NCBI RefSeq assembly: GCF_000418325.1
Contig: NC_021658.1
Coordinates: 2,418,001 to 2,482,000, forward strand
DNA from: Sorangium cellulosum So0157-2
GTDB lineage: Bacteria; Myxococcota_A; Polyangia; Polyangiales; Polyangiaceae
Length of the DNA: 64,000 nt
Direction of reading: 5' to 3'
The notes under the pieces were generated by a model. It did no database searches. It had not been told where the DNA came from and saw only the letters and a program-made list of their open reading frames with translations. Positions 56,401 through 64,000 of this stretch are shown one piece after another. The first letter of the stretch is position 1, and every line of letters starts with the position of its first letter. Made by a program: the position numbers and the translations under genes.

Positions 56401-57185
56401 ATGTTGTCTCCCCAGCACTTGACCTGGTCGTTGTCGAGGATCGCGCAGGTGTGGCTCCCGCCCGCGGCGATGGCCTTCGCGGTGCGGCCCGTGCCCAGGT
56501 CGACCTCGGGGAGGTTGTCCCCCATCTCGTTCGGTCCGCTGCCCCGATCGACGGTGTCGCCGAGGCCGAGCTGTCCCCAATAGCTGCTCCCCCAGCACTT
56601 GACCCGGTCGTTGTCGAGCACTGCGCAGATGTGATACCAGCCGGCGCTCGCCGCCTTCACGCTGCGATCGGTGCCCAGATCGATGAATTCGAGGCTCGCC
56701 ATCTCGCCCCGGTGATCGCCGATGTCCACGGCGTCGCCGCGGCCGAGCTCGCCATAATCGTCGCGGCCCCAGCACTTGAGCCCTGGGAGGGACGAAGAAG
56801 GGGCCTGCTCCAGCGCACAGGTATGGAACCCGCCCGCGGTGATGCCGGTGATGTTCGCGCCGAAGCTCAGCGGAAGCGACGCCCCCATCTCGCCGGCGTT
56901 GTCGCCACGCGCGGCCCAGTCGCCGAGCCCTAGCTGGCCGTCGCCGTTGTTCCCCCAGCACTTGAGCCCCCCCGTCGCCAGCACCGCGCAGCCGTGGCTC
57001 GCCCCGACGTCGAGCGCCTGTGCGCCCTGTCCCACGAGCGCGCTGGATGCGCTGTCCACCTCGGCGCCATCGGCGCCGGATTGCGCGCCGCCCTCTCCGC
57101 CGCCGCACGCCGAGGCGAGCAGGCCCGCGGCGAGCACGGTCGAGCGGAGCGATGGTTGAACGCGGGTACGACGTGCATCAACCAT
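53491..57185 (-). pseudogene. RCC1-repeat lipoprotein with GH-like C-terminal domain, frameshifted near 56290
   Basis: From ATG 57185 the sequence encodes a lipoprotein signal (TVLAAGLLASAC) and several RCC1-like blades (GASHGCAVLATGGLKCWGNN, HTCAILDNDQVKCWG). Four consecutive blades of 60 residues are nearly identical. One copy (about 56280-56296) lacks a single base compared with the next, so the frame ends near 56277. The rest, about 930 residues, continues in the next frame down to 53491. It includes further blades, then a domain with EVDSDCLLPGYHCILMD and WNTNHPDWILRKRAP, and RDYDSLSVDNVNLTN, which resembles putative TIM-barrel (GHL15-type) glycosidases. It may be a real break or an assembly error in repeats. 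The product would be a surface carbohydrate-active protein. Confidence 0.8.
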
Positions 57186-57411
57186 CGAACGCCTCCGTGC
57201 TCCAGCCCGTGGAGCCGCGAAGCGCGAGGGAGCGCTTCGCCGCGTTCATCCCACCTGGTGCAGGCGTGGGGTGGCAGGCGAGGCGGAGCTCGCGCTCGAT
57301 ATTCGGGCACATGCGATGCTGCATCGGTAAGATCCTCTCTTGAGCCGGCACGAAGACCGTGGCGGGTTCGCCTGGGGCAAATCACGAACCGTGCCCGTAG
57401 CGATGCCTGCG

Positions 57412-57564
57412 CTCAGCGCCCCGGGGGACCGCGCCGGAAGCGGCGATCAGGTCCGCCCAGCAGCGCGGCCGTGCCTCGGCGTGTCATGCTCAGCGCCCCG
57501 GGGATCGCGCCGGAAGCGGCGATCAGGTCCGCCCGGCAGCGCGGCCGTGCCTCGGTGCGTCATG
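57412..57564. repeat. 77-bp tandem duplication
   Basis: Units 57412-57488 and 57489-57564 differ at only a few bases. They begin CTCAGCGCCCCGGGG and end GTGTCATG or GCGTCATG. The region is gene-free, between the RCC1 gene start and the redox operon end. Confidence 0.7.
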
Positions 57565-57601
57565 AGCGCCCGCGAGGGCGCGACGTCCGGTCCGTGATCT
57601 G

Positions 57602-57685
57602 GGCGAATGTCACGTGACCGCAGGCGAATGTCACGTGATAGCGGGCGAATGTCACGTGACAGCGGGCGAATGTCACGCGCGGCCG
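57602..57685. repeat. Four 21-bp tandem repeats with CACGTG cores
   Basis: Copies start at 57602, 57623, 57644 and 57665. The first three read GGCGAATGTCACGTGA plus five variable bases; the fourth is degenerate after GTCAC. CACGTG is a palindrome. A 21-base period is two helical turns, and multi-copy repeats of this kind occur at ends of some IS elements (IS21-like) or as operator arrays. No transposase gene is visible. The rest of 57186-57957 has no gene. Confidence 0.7.
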
Positions 57686-57957
57686 GATTGTAGTGAAAGT
57701 TACGTTTGCCGAGAACGCCGGGCCCCAGTCGTGCCATCGTGGTTCCAGCTGGTGCCGCCCTTGCCCGGCCGTCCGATCTCGATGGTGACGCCATCGAGCG
57801 GCAGAAGACGCAGGGTTACCTCTCTCCACGCTCTACAAGCGACGGACCAAGGCCGTCGGTGCGCTACGTGACGCCATTCGGCTTCGGGAAGCCATGGAGA
57901 TCTCCACATGCGGAGCGGGGCTCGACGAGCGTCTGCCGTCGATGAGCCGGCGACCGG

Positions 57958-58857
57958 CTAACGCGCGAGAAAGCCGCGGATCGCCGCGTTGACGATCTCG
58001 GGCTCCTCGTGGACGATCCAATGGGTCGCCTCGGGCACGCGCATCACCCTCAGATCGGGGACGTAAAGCTCGATCCCGGCGAGGTTGCTCGCGGGCAAGA
58101 GGTACGGATCGCGCTCGCCCCAGATCACGAGGACAGGCACGGAGACGGTGAGCGAGCGGAGCCCTCGGGTGAGGTTGCTCCCCCCGACGGGCTTGCCCGG
58201 TCCCGGAGGCCCGATCTGCGCCGCGCGGTAGAGGTTGAGCCCGCCCGTCATCGCGCCCGGCTGCGCGAACGCCTCCAGGTAGACACCGACGTCCGCTTCG
58301 CTGAAATATCCTTGCGACAGCCCTGGATCGAGGAAGATCTCCCTCAGAAAGCCGTAGTCGTGTTGGGAGAGGCGCTCCTCCGCGGACCGGCTCCGGAAGA
58401 GGTGCATGTACTGGCTCGCGGCCTGCTGCGCTGGGTCCTCCCGCAGCGCCCGGTCGAAGCACGCCGGGTGAGACATGTTGATGGCGACGAGCTTCTCGAC
58501 GCGCTCCGGGTGGCGGAGCGCCACGGCCCAGGCCACGACCGCGCCCACGTCGTGGCCGACCAGCACGGCCTTCTCCTCGCCGAGGTGCTCGATCAGCGCC
58601 GCGATGTCCGCGGCGAGGAGGTCGATGCCGTAGGCGTCCACGGCCGACGGCTTCGACGACAGGTTGTAGCCGCGCTGGTCCAGGGCCACCGCGCGGTGGT
58701 GGCGGCCGAAATCGAAGAGCTGCCGTTTCCAGGCGTACCAGAGCTCGGGGAAGCCGTGGATGAACAGGATGAGCTTGCCCGTGCCGCTGGACGCGTAATG
58801 GAGGCGGACGCCGTTCACGTCGGCGTGAGCATGGGTGATGTCGTTCCTGGGCGGCAT
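57958..58857 (-). CDS. Epoxide hydrolase-like alpha/beta hydrolase
   Basis: The 299-residue protein has the alpha/beta-hydrolase fold of epoxide hydrolases and dehalogenases. The oxyanion-region HGFPELWYAW is at about 34-43, and the nucleophile elbow GHDVGA has Asp103 in place of Ser. The acid Asp lies in WGERDPYLLP and the catalytic His in EATHWIVHEEP. An Asp nucleophile indicates C-O (epoxide) or C-halogen hydrolysis; epoxide hydrolase is more likely from HGFPE and the cap-region Tyr residues. It is the last gene of a four-gene operon, 10 bases after the catalase-family gene, which suggests that it acts on an oxidised lipid or similar epoxide (inference). Confidence 0.85.
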   Translation of the reverse strand: MPPRNDITHAHADVNGVRLHYASSGTGKLILFIHGFPELWYAWKRQLFDFGRHHRAVALDQRGYNLSSKPSAVDAYGIDLLAADIAALIEHLGEEKAVLVGHDVGAVVAWAVALRHPERVEKLVAINMSHPACFDRALREDPAQQAASQYMHLFRSRSAEERLSQHDYGFLREIFLDPGLSQGYFSEADVGVYLEAFAQPGAMTGGLNLYRAAQIGPPGPGKPVGGSNLTRGLRSLTVSVPVLVIWGERDPYLLPASNLAGIELYVPDLRVMRVPEATHWIVHEEPEIVNAAIRGFLAR

Positions 58858-58867
58858 GGCGATGACC

Positions 58868-59953
58868 TCACCCGACTCCGAGCCGCGCCGGCGCCGGGCT
58901 CGACGGCGCGCGCGCGCGCCCGGCGCGCGGCGCCGCCGGCTCCTCGCGGCGAGCCCCGTTCCTCTCGTGGCGGAGCCTCGAGATCGACTCGTAGACCGCG
59001 CGCCGGGCGCGGTTCAGCCCGCCGAGCGGCCGGTGCGCCGGCAGCGCGTGCCAGGGCGTGAACGAGAGGTTCTCCTCGAACTCCGCGTGTCCCGGGAGGT
59101 CGAGGCGCTGCGCCGGGATGATCATCGTCGCGACCTTGGTGAACGGCGACAGCGCCTCGCTCCAGCGGATCGTCGGATCCTCGATCGGCGTCTTCGTCGG
59201 GTGGGCCTGGAGCTGCACGAGGAAGTCGAACATCCAGTCTCCCTGATCGAGCTGCCGCGCCACCGCCTGCTTGAGCGCGTCGTCGCCCGGCTCGACCTCG
59301 ACGCCGGGCGCGCCGCAGGGCCGGGGGACCACGCAGAACTTCATCGCCCGCTCGCCGAGCCGGAACGGCGTCTGGCTGAAGTACCGGGCGTGCAGCGGGT
59401 TCTGCACCGGCTTGAGCACGACGGAGAGGTAGTTCATGAGCTCGCGCAGCCGGAGGCGGGGCGGGCGGAGCGAGCAGAAATACGAGAGGGGCTTGCCCGC
59501 GCTCATGGCGGACATGAGCTCGAGGTAGTCCGCGACGCTCCGCGAGAAGAACACGTCCGTGTTCCCCATCAGGAAATCCTGCGTCGTCGCGTCCTTCTCG
59601 CCGTCGAGGATCTTCTCCCCCTCGACGCCGAGCAGCTTGATCGCCATGCAGCGGGAGTCGCGCTTCATGTCCGACTGGACGCGCGAGGAGGTCGACGAGA
59701 ACCGGACCCACGCCGGGTAGACGCGCGGCTCCCGGAAGACGCCGTGCCGGAGCTCGCGGGGCAAGCCCTCGTCGACGATGAAGTGGGCCCTCACGCAGCC
59801 GTGCGATTTCGGGTGCACCCCGCGGAGCGCGGGCGAGGCGCCCGCGGGGTACGCTTGCTCGTAATTGCGCCTCATGATCTCGGTGATCTGGCGGATGCTG
59901 TCTTCCTCGCCGGGCGGCGGGTACTCCTCGTGGAGCTTGAGCGTCGTGTTCAT
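58868..59953 (-). CDS. Catalase-family (heme fold) protein
   Basis: The 361-residue protein fits the small catalase-related family instead of full monofunctional catalases (about 480-750 residues). The distal region RGVHPKSHGCVRAHFIV holds a candidate distal His, and DFLMGNTDVFFSRSVADYLE holds the Asn. The end region LHARYFSQTPFRLGERAMKF is conserved in the group. Relatives include hydroperoxide-processing enzymes such as allene oxide synthases and hydroperoxide lyase-like proteins in lipid oxidation. Residues after about 325 are a low-complexity Arg/Ala/Pro tail. The start is ATG 59953 (MNTTLKLHEEY). It lies between a membrane protein gene (29-base gap) and the epoxide hydrolase gene (10-base gap) of one operon. 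Confidence 0.78.
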   Translation of the reverse strand: MNTTLKLHEEYPPPGEEDSIRQITEIMRRNYEQAYPAGASPALRGVHPKSHGCVRAHFIVDEGLPRELRHGVFREPRVYPAWVRFSSTSSRVQSDMKRDSRCMAIKLLGVEGEKILDGEKDATTQDFLMGNTDVFFSRSVADYLELMSAMSAGKPLSYFCSLRPPRLRLRELMNYLSVVLKPVQNPLHARYFSQTPFRLGERAMKFCVVPRPCGAPGVEVEPGDDALKQAVARQLDQGDWMFDFLVQLQAHPTKTPIEDPTIRWSEALSPFTKVATMIIPAQRLDLPGHAEFEENLSFTPWHALPAHRPLGGLNRARRAVYESISRLRHERNGARREEPAAPRAGRARAPSSPAPARLGVG

Positions 59954-59982
59954 GACCAAGATCCTCGATGTCGTTGGGGGCC

Positions 59983-61107
59983 TCAGGAGAGCTTGGCGAC
60001 GGCGCGCTCGCGCGCGTGGAGCGGCAGGGCGGTGGTCGCGACCTTCACGCCGGACGCGATCTCCTGGCGCTTCCGGTGCTGCACCTCGTTGCGCATCTGG
60101 ATGAGCCGAGCGAACGTCGTGACCCAGAAGGGCGCTCCCAGCGAGAGCAACCCGCACGAGAAGGCGAGCCCGGCCAGCCAGAACAGCGTGTCCTGGAGGA
60201 GCTCCAGCGAGGTCGGCGGGGGCGCGAGGACATCGTGGCGGTACGCGCGGAACCGCTGGACGATCCAGCTCTCCTGCCAGCCGACGCCGAGGTTCGCCTC
60301 GTCGAGGAGGGTCGCCGTCTTCTGCATCTCGATCCCGAGCTCCTCGAGCGTGGGGTCGGGGAGCTCGTCCGGCGCGCCGGCCGGGCGCTCGCCCAGGCGC
60401 GCCGCGGTGGTCGTCACGGCGTCCGCGTGGGCGGCGACCTGCGCGCGCGCGGCGCCGCTCTGGTGGAGCCGCGCGAGCACCTGGAAGCCGTCGAAGTTGA
60501 AGAGGATGACCACCATCATCGAGACGAGGAGCGTCAGCCGCCGCACGCGCAGCTTGAACGTCTGCGACGCCGTGCCCTCGAGGGTGGGGAACCAGCGGCG
60601 CACGTACGTGGAGAACTGCTCGAGCGTCGCGTAGCGCTTCGGCGCGCTGGAGCCGCCCTGGCCGCAGCTCACCCAGCGGCTGGGCAAGAGGAGCTCGCGC
60701 CCGTCCCCTTCGGCCGGCGCCGAGGCGCCGGTGGCGATGCTGATCAGGTCCTCGACGTCGATGTACTCGACGAGGCCCGCGAGCCGCTCGGGGGCCGAGC
60801 CGTACGCGAGCTTCGCGCTGCGCGCGTGCAGGACCGGATCGGAGAGCACCTCGTGCACGAAGCGCATCTCGCAGGCCTCGTTCCTGGCGAGCGCGCCTCG
60901 CGCCGGGAGCCCGGTCGCCGGATCGACGACGTCGGGGTCCTTGTGGAACGCGCGGAAGCCGTGCATGAGCGACCGCAGCATGTGGATGAGGACGCAGGAA
61001 CGGTAGCGCCCGACGTTGACGATCACCTGCACGACCGCGCTCACGAACAGGCTCGCAGTGAGCATGATCATGGCGAAGGCCAGCGCGGTTTCCAAGAGGG
61101 GGATCAT
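59983..61107 (-). CDS. Hypothetical membrane protein of the redox operon
   Basis: The 374-residue protein has hydrophobic segments at about 8-30 (LAFAMIMLTASLFVSAVVQV), 190-205 (LTLLVSMMVVILFNF) and 310-340 (DTLFWLAGLAFSCGLLSLGA), so about three to four membrane spans. A soluble loop at about 45-180 and a second one at about 215-300 carry no known motif. No haem-binding CxxCH is present. It lies 27 bases after the di-haem cytochrome gene and 29 bases before the catalase-family gene, which suggests a structural or electron-transfer partner (inference). Confidence 0.6.
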   Translation of the reverse strand: MIPLLETALAFAMIMLTASLFVSAVVQVIVNVGRYRSCVLIHMLRSLMHGFRAFHKDPDVVDPATGLPARGALARNEACEMRFVHEVLSDPVLHARSAKLAYGSAPERLAGLVEYIDVEDLISIATGASAPAEGDGRELLLPSRWVSCGQGGSSAPKRYATLEQFSTYVRRWFPTLEGTASQTFKLRVRRLTLLVSMMVVILFNFDGFQVLARLHQSGAARAQVAAHADAVTTTAARLGERPAGAPDELPDPTLEELGIEMQKTATLLDEANLGVGWQESWIVQRFRAYRHDVLAPPPTSLELLQDTLFWLAGLAFSCGLLSLGAPFWVTTFARLIQMRNEVQHRKRQEIASGVKVATTALPLHARERAVAKLS

Positions 61108-61134
61108 GACTCTGCTCCTTCTTGTCCGGTTCGA

Positions 61135-62958
61135 TCAAAGGGTCTTGAGATAGTCGATGAGGGCCTCGCGGTCCTCCGGCGGGAGGTCGGCGCCGTACGT
61201 GTGCCCCTCGTTGCCGTTGCCCGGGATCGGCTTGCCGTTGTCGTCGACGGTGCGGTAGAGGAAGAGCGCGCGCTCGCCCTCCATCGGCTCGGTCGACACC
61301 CACCCGACGTTCCGCGCGTCGAAGCGCCGGTCGCCGCGGTAGAACTGCTTCGGCCGGAACTCCCGCGCCTTCTCCGGAGCGAGCTTGCCGCGGGGCGCGG
61401 GCGGCTTGAGCAGGTCGGCCAGCGTGGGCACGGAGCCGTTGTGGAGGTAGGGGGCGCGCGCCCAGATCCCGTCGAGCGGGCCGGCGAGGTACTCGCCCGC
61501 CTCCCTGACCGGGCGGAACGCGTCCTTCTCCCAGAGCAGGCGCCGCTCGCCGTACGCGTTGAGCGCGTCCGCGGCCGGCTTCATGAACGCCTTGGAGCGC
61601 TCCGCGTCGGTCCCCGTGTCGACGCGCTCCATGTAGAGGCTGCCCTCGACCTCCTCGATCGTGCGCTTCTCCGGGTCGTAGAGCCCGTGGCACGAGGCGC
61701 AATGCTCGGTGAAGACCGCGAGGCCGCGCTCCACCCGCTCGGTCGCGGGCGCCGTGAAGGGGTATTTCGGCGCCGGGAGGTCGCGGTCGAGCCAGCGCCC
61801 GATCGCGTCGATGGTGGCCTTGTTGAGCGACATCGGGACGGCGCCGACGCCGATGGCCGAGCCGCGATTGCGCGCCTTGGAGCTCATCGTGTTGCCGTCG
61901 ACGTGGTGCCACGCGCGGATCTCGGCGCGCTGGTTCCACAGCGAGGGGAAGTCGATCTGGGCTGCGGTGCCGTCGTCGGGCGCCTTGAGGACCTCGAACT
62001 TGACCGCGTTGAAGGGGTCGATGCGCCCCGGGCCGTTGTCGGCCCGGAGGTCCATCCAGTCGAACGCCCCGGCGCTCCCCCGCTTCTTCAGCTCGACGAG
62101 GAGGATCCGGTAGATCGCCTGCTCGCGGGCGGTGAGCGGGGCGGCCCCTTCCTCGGCGAGCGCGGCGTCGATCTCCTGGATGAGCCGGTCGCCGGTCATG
62201 CGCTCGTCCTGGAAGGCGCGCGCGAAGAAGCGCTTGAACCCCTGCAGGTCGGCGGTGTGGTTCGGCATCCCGTCGACGTAGACCGGCTCGCCGCGCTCGT
62301 TCAGGTACTCGCCGCGGTGGCAGCCCGAGCAGTTGATGGCGACGCGCTTCAGCGCGAAGCGGGTGCGCAAGAGCGGGATGTTCAGGGTGGAGTCGGCGAG
62401 GAAGAGCCCGCGGCCCACCGGCCGAGACGCGTAATAGGCGGCGTCGTCGGCGCCGAAGCCGAAGCGGTCGTAGCCGCGCCCCTTGAACTCGTCGTCGAAG
62501 ATCTTCGGCATGACGCGGAAGATCCAGTAGGGGACGCCGCCGCCGAACTCGGTGCCCGTGGCGCCGTAACGGAAGCGCCACACGATGTCCTCGGGGTCGA
62601 TCTCCTCCACGCCGGGCGCGAGCTGCTCCTTCGGAATGGCTTCTTCCGAAGGGAGGCGGAGGTCGACCGCGACCGTCGCGTCGAGCTGCCCTGGCCGGAA
62701 GACAAGGACGGTGAGCAGCACGAGGAAGGTGACGAGCGGGATGCAGAAGGCGGCGCGGCTCGTGCTCAGCCAGCCCGCGGCGCCCGTGACGAGCTGCCGG
62801 ATCCAGGCGCCGTACTTGCCGGCGCCGCGGGGGGCGACGTCGATCTCTCCCGGCTGCGGGGGGGAGCTGTCGATCAGGGTGCGGGACACCTGTTCGTATT
62901 GCCGGAGGGTCAGGGGGGACATGCTGCTCGGAATCATGCGATCGTCGTCGGTGGGCAT
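61135..62958 (-). CDS. Membrane-anchored di-haem cytochrome c
   Basis: The protein of about 607 residues starts at ATG 62958 after AAGGAG. It has one membrane segment near residues 70-92 (AAFCIPLVTFLVLLTVLVF). The large C-terminal part has two haem c motifs: CSGCHRG in ALKRVAINCSGCHRG, and CASCHGLYDPEK in FTEHCASCHGLY. The RAPYLHNGSVPTLADLL segment with Tyr and Gly-Ser is typical of di-haem cytochrome c peroxidase-like and RoxA-like proteins. The active haem's extra ligands cannot be read. It acts as an oxidase, peroxidase or electron carrier at the outer face of the inner membrane. It is the first gene of the operon. Confidence 0.83.
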   Translation of the reverse strand: MPTDDDRMIPSSMSPLTLRQYEQVSRTLIDSSPPQPGEIDVAPRGAGKYGAWIRQLVTGAAGWLSTSRAAFCIPLVTFLVLLTVLVFRPGQLDATVAVDLRLPSEEAIPKEQLAPGVEEIDPEDIVWRFRYGATGTEFGGGVPYWIFRVMPKIFDDEFKGRGYDRFGFGADDAAYYASRPVGRGLFLADSTLNIPLLRTRFALKRVAINCSGCHRGEYLNERGEPVYVDGMPNHTADLQGFKRFFARAFQDERMTGDRLIQEIDAALAEEGAAPLTAREQAIYRILLVELKKRGSAGAFDWMDLRADNGPGRIDPFNAVKFEVLKAPDDGTAAQIDFPSLWNQRAEIRAWHHVDGNTMSSKARNRGSAIGVGAVPMSLNKATIDAIGRWLDRDLPAPKYPFTAPATERVERGLAVFTEHCASCHGLYDPEKRTIEEVEGSLYMERVDTGTDAERSKAFMKPAADALNAYGERRLLWEKDAFRPVREAGEYLAGPLDGIWARAPYLHNGSVPTLADLLKPPAPRGKLAPEKAREFRPKQFYRGDRRFDARNVGWVSTEPMEGERALFLYRTVDDNGKPIPGNGNEGHTYGADLPPEDREALIDYLKTL

Positions 62959-63671
62959 CGCGGTGCTCTCCTTGGCAGCGCGGGCGAGCGCGGCTGCGGT
63001 CCTGCGGGGACCGCGCCGGGCGGCACGCCTCGGCCAGCAGGGGGCGCGGCGCCACGGGCGCGCCACGCTGCGTCGTCTGCTTCGCCCCAAGCACGGCGTG
63101 GGCCACCGAACTGTCAGCGAAAATGTCGGGGTTTGCTGGGGAATCCGGGGGGTGCGAGCGCACGGAGCGCACGTGCACGCACGCACGGACCCGCACGGTG
63201 CTCTGTCCAGAGGGCCTCCGGACAGGGCGCGTCGCCGGCGCGAGTGTCAGCGGGCGTACTCTCCGCCTCGGTCCGGCGCGCCCCGAGCGCCGTCCTCCTC
63301 GGTCCCTCGTCGACTCCAGCCCTCTTCGGAGGCGCGTCGCCCCCTCGCCGAGCGTCTCCCGCGGCTCCGGGGAGCGGCGCGGGCGGCGCGGGCGGCGGGC
63401 GCGCGGCGCCGCCGTGCGTCCGGGCCGGCGTCCGGGCGCCGGTCCCCTGGGCGTACGAAACCAGCGTCAACGACGCCGGGGCGCCGGCGAAGAGGAGAGT
63501 GACCCCGCAGAACGGCGGAGGCGCTGATGGTTCATCGATTCGTGTCAGGGCTTGGCTCTCTCCTCCTCAATCGCGACATCGATGTTGCTCTCGCCGCCGC
63601 GGGCCGTGTGTCATCTCTCTGCGTCGGCGGCGGAGCGCCGCGCGCACCGCCGACAGGAGGAGAAGAGCCCC
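62959..63671. other. Divergent intergenic region, no gene seen
   Basis: No credible coding region is found in this 713-base stretch between the cytochrome gene (minus strand) and the small membrane protein (plus strand). The right end holds an AGGAGGAG site before ATG 63672. The remainder is GC-rich without clear promoter boxes. Confidence 0.35.
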
Positions 63672-63887
63672 ATGTGCCCTGCGTGCCTCGCGTCCCTCGG
63701 AGTGGTCCTCGCCAAGGCGGCATCGGCCGGCGCCGTGACCGCGTTCGTCGTCAAGAGGCTCCGGAACAGGAAGACCGCCGGCGTCACCGCCCCACGTCCG
63801 GGGTCCGCCATCGCGACAGGTACGGCAGGACATGAGACGCCGCGTCTCCACACGGCGCCGACGACAGACGTGGCCGCCGGTGGATGA
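63672..63887 (+). CDS. Small membrane protein, unknown
   Basis: A 71-residue protein with one membrane segment (LASLGVVLAKAASAGAVTAFVV), a Cys pair near the N-terminus (CPAC) and a basic KRLRNRK stop-transfer-like sequence, then a polar tail. The strong AGGAGGAGAAG site just upstream fixes ATG 63672. Short proteins with an N-terminal MCPxC and one helix occur in many alpha-, beta- and myxobacterial genomes, but no function is known to me. Confidence 0.6.
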   Translation: MCPACLASLGVVLAKAASAGAVTAFVVKRLRNRKTAGVTAPRPGSAIATGTAGHETPRLHTAPTTDVAAGG

Positions 63888-63944
63888 GATCCTGGCCTCG
63901 TTCGCGACGCGTGCCGGCGAACGTGCGATGTCCGCAGCCCACAG

Positions 63945-64000
63945 ATGCTGCTCTGGGACGAGATCGAGGCTCAGCCCGAGCGAGCGCGCCTCGCGTGCGC
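63945..64000 (+). CDS. Possible start of a further gene (cut by window edge)
   Basis: From ATG 63945 the frame reads MLLWDEIEAQPERARLACA up to the window end. The WDEI-x-x-QPE start resembles the N-terminus of SIS-domain sugar isomerases. The piece is too short to judge and other frames are open too, so this is a guess. Confidence 0.2.
   Translation, partial: MLLWDEIEAQPERARLAC

Noticed and set aside
57602..57685. Possible CRISPR array
   Set aside because: The 21-base repeats are contiguous with no spacers and no cas genes are present.

Overview
The window is very GC-rich DNA (mostly about 70 percent by eye). It carries many eukaryote-like Ser/Thr protein kinases, FHA/sigma54-type regulators, large lipoproteins and carbohydrate enzymes. 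This points to a large-genome myxobacterium of the Sorangium/Polyangium type (inference from gene content and base composition; no 16S rRNA is present). One tRNA gene, tRNA-Arg(CCG), is seen, and no rRNA or CRISPR array. Two of the genes I annotate carry frameshifts that could be real or sequencing errors.

Layout. 1-5.3 kb: two MocR-type PLP-dependent regulators, a flavin-binding/GNAT fusion, and an AhpD-like plus PEP-mutase-like operon divergent from the second MocR, with a perfect 13-bp inverted repeat over the divergent starts. 5.3-13.5 kb: tRNA-Arg, an L,D-transpeptidase lipoprotein, an EF-G-like GTPase, a transmembrane Ser/Thr kinase and a GH113-like secreted glycosidase. 13.5-22 kb: an accessory island with an unknown protein and its broken second copy, 32-bp minisatellites, relics of a mannose-1-phosphate guanylyltransferase, of an RHS-like gene and of the GH113 gene, a cysteine-rich lipoprotein, and a Uma2-domain protein. 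It also holds a two-gene unit of a SIR2-domain protein and a polytopic HExxH metalloprotease, which is the best candidate for an undescribed (defence-like) system. 22-31 kb: an orphan histidine kinase; a tight three-gene operon (kinase-like, nucleotidyltransferase, TIM barrel); a low-complexity tract; and two GT4 glycosyltransferases (the second frameshifted) beside a deacetylase-like protein. 31-46.5 kb: GlgX debranching enzyme, an Eis-like acetyltransferase with a kinase lacking the catalytic-loop Asn, a Rieske fusion, RtcB RNA ligase, a beta-propeller lipoprotein with a Glu-17 tract, an alpha-toroid lipoprotein, and a FIST plus tautomerase pair. 46.6-57.2 kb: a giant kinase-ATPase-TPR protein, a globin, an FHA AAA+ regulator without GAFTGA, and an RCC1-repeat lipoprotein broken by a 1-base loss. 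57.2-64 kb: repeat-rich intergenic DNA, then a four-gene redox operon (di-haem cytochrome c, membrane protein, catalase-family protein, epoxide hydrolase), and a small membrane protein at the end.

How parts work together. Most genes stand alone or in short operons typical of myxobacteria. The coherent units are MocR/AhpD/PEPM, SIR2/protease, kinase/NTase/TIM barrel, the GT4 pair with the deacetylase-like gene (surface polysaccharide), kinase/Eis-like GNAT, FIST/tautomerase, and the redox operon. Family assignments come from motifs read by eye and no database search was run, so functions of the paired systems are hypotheses.
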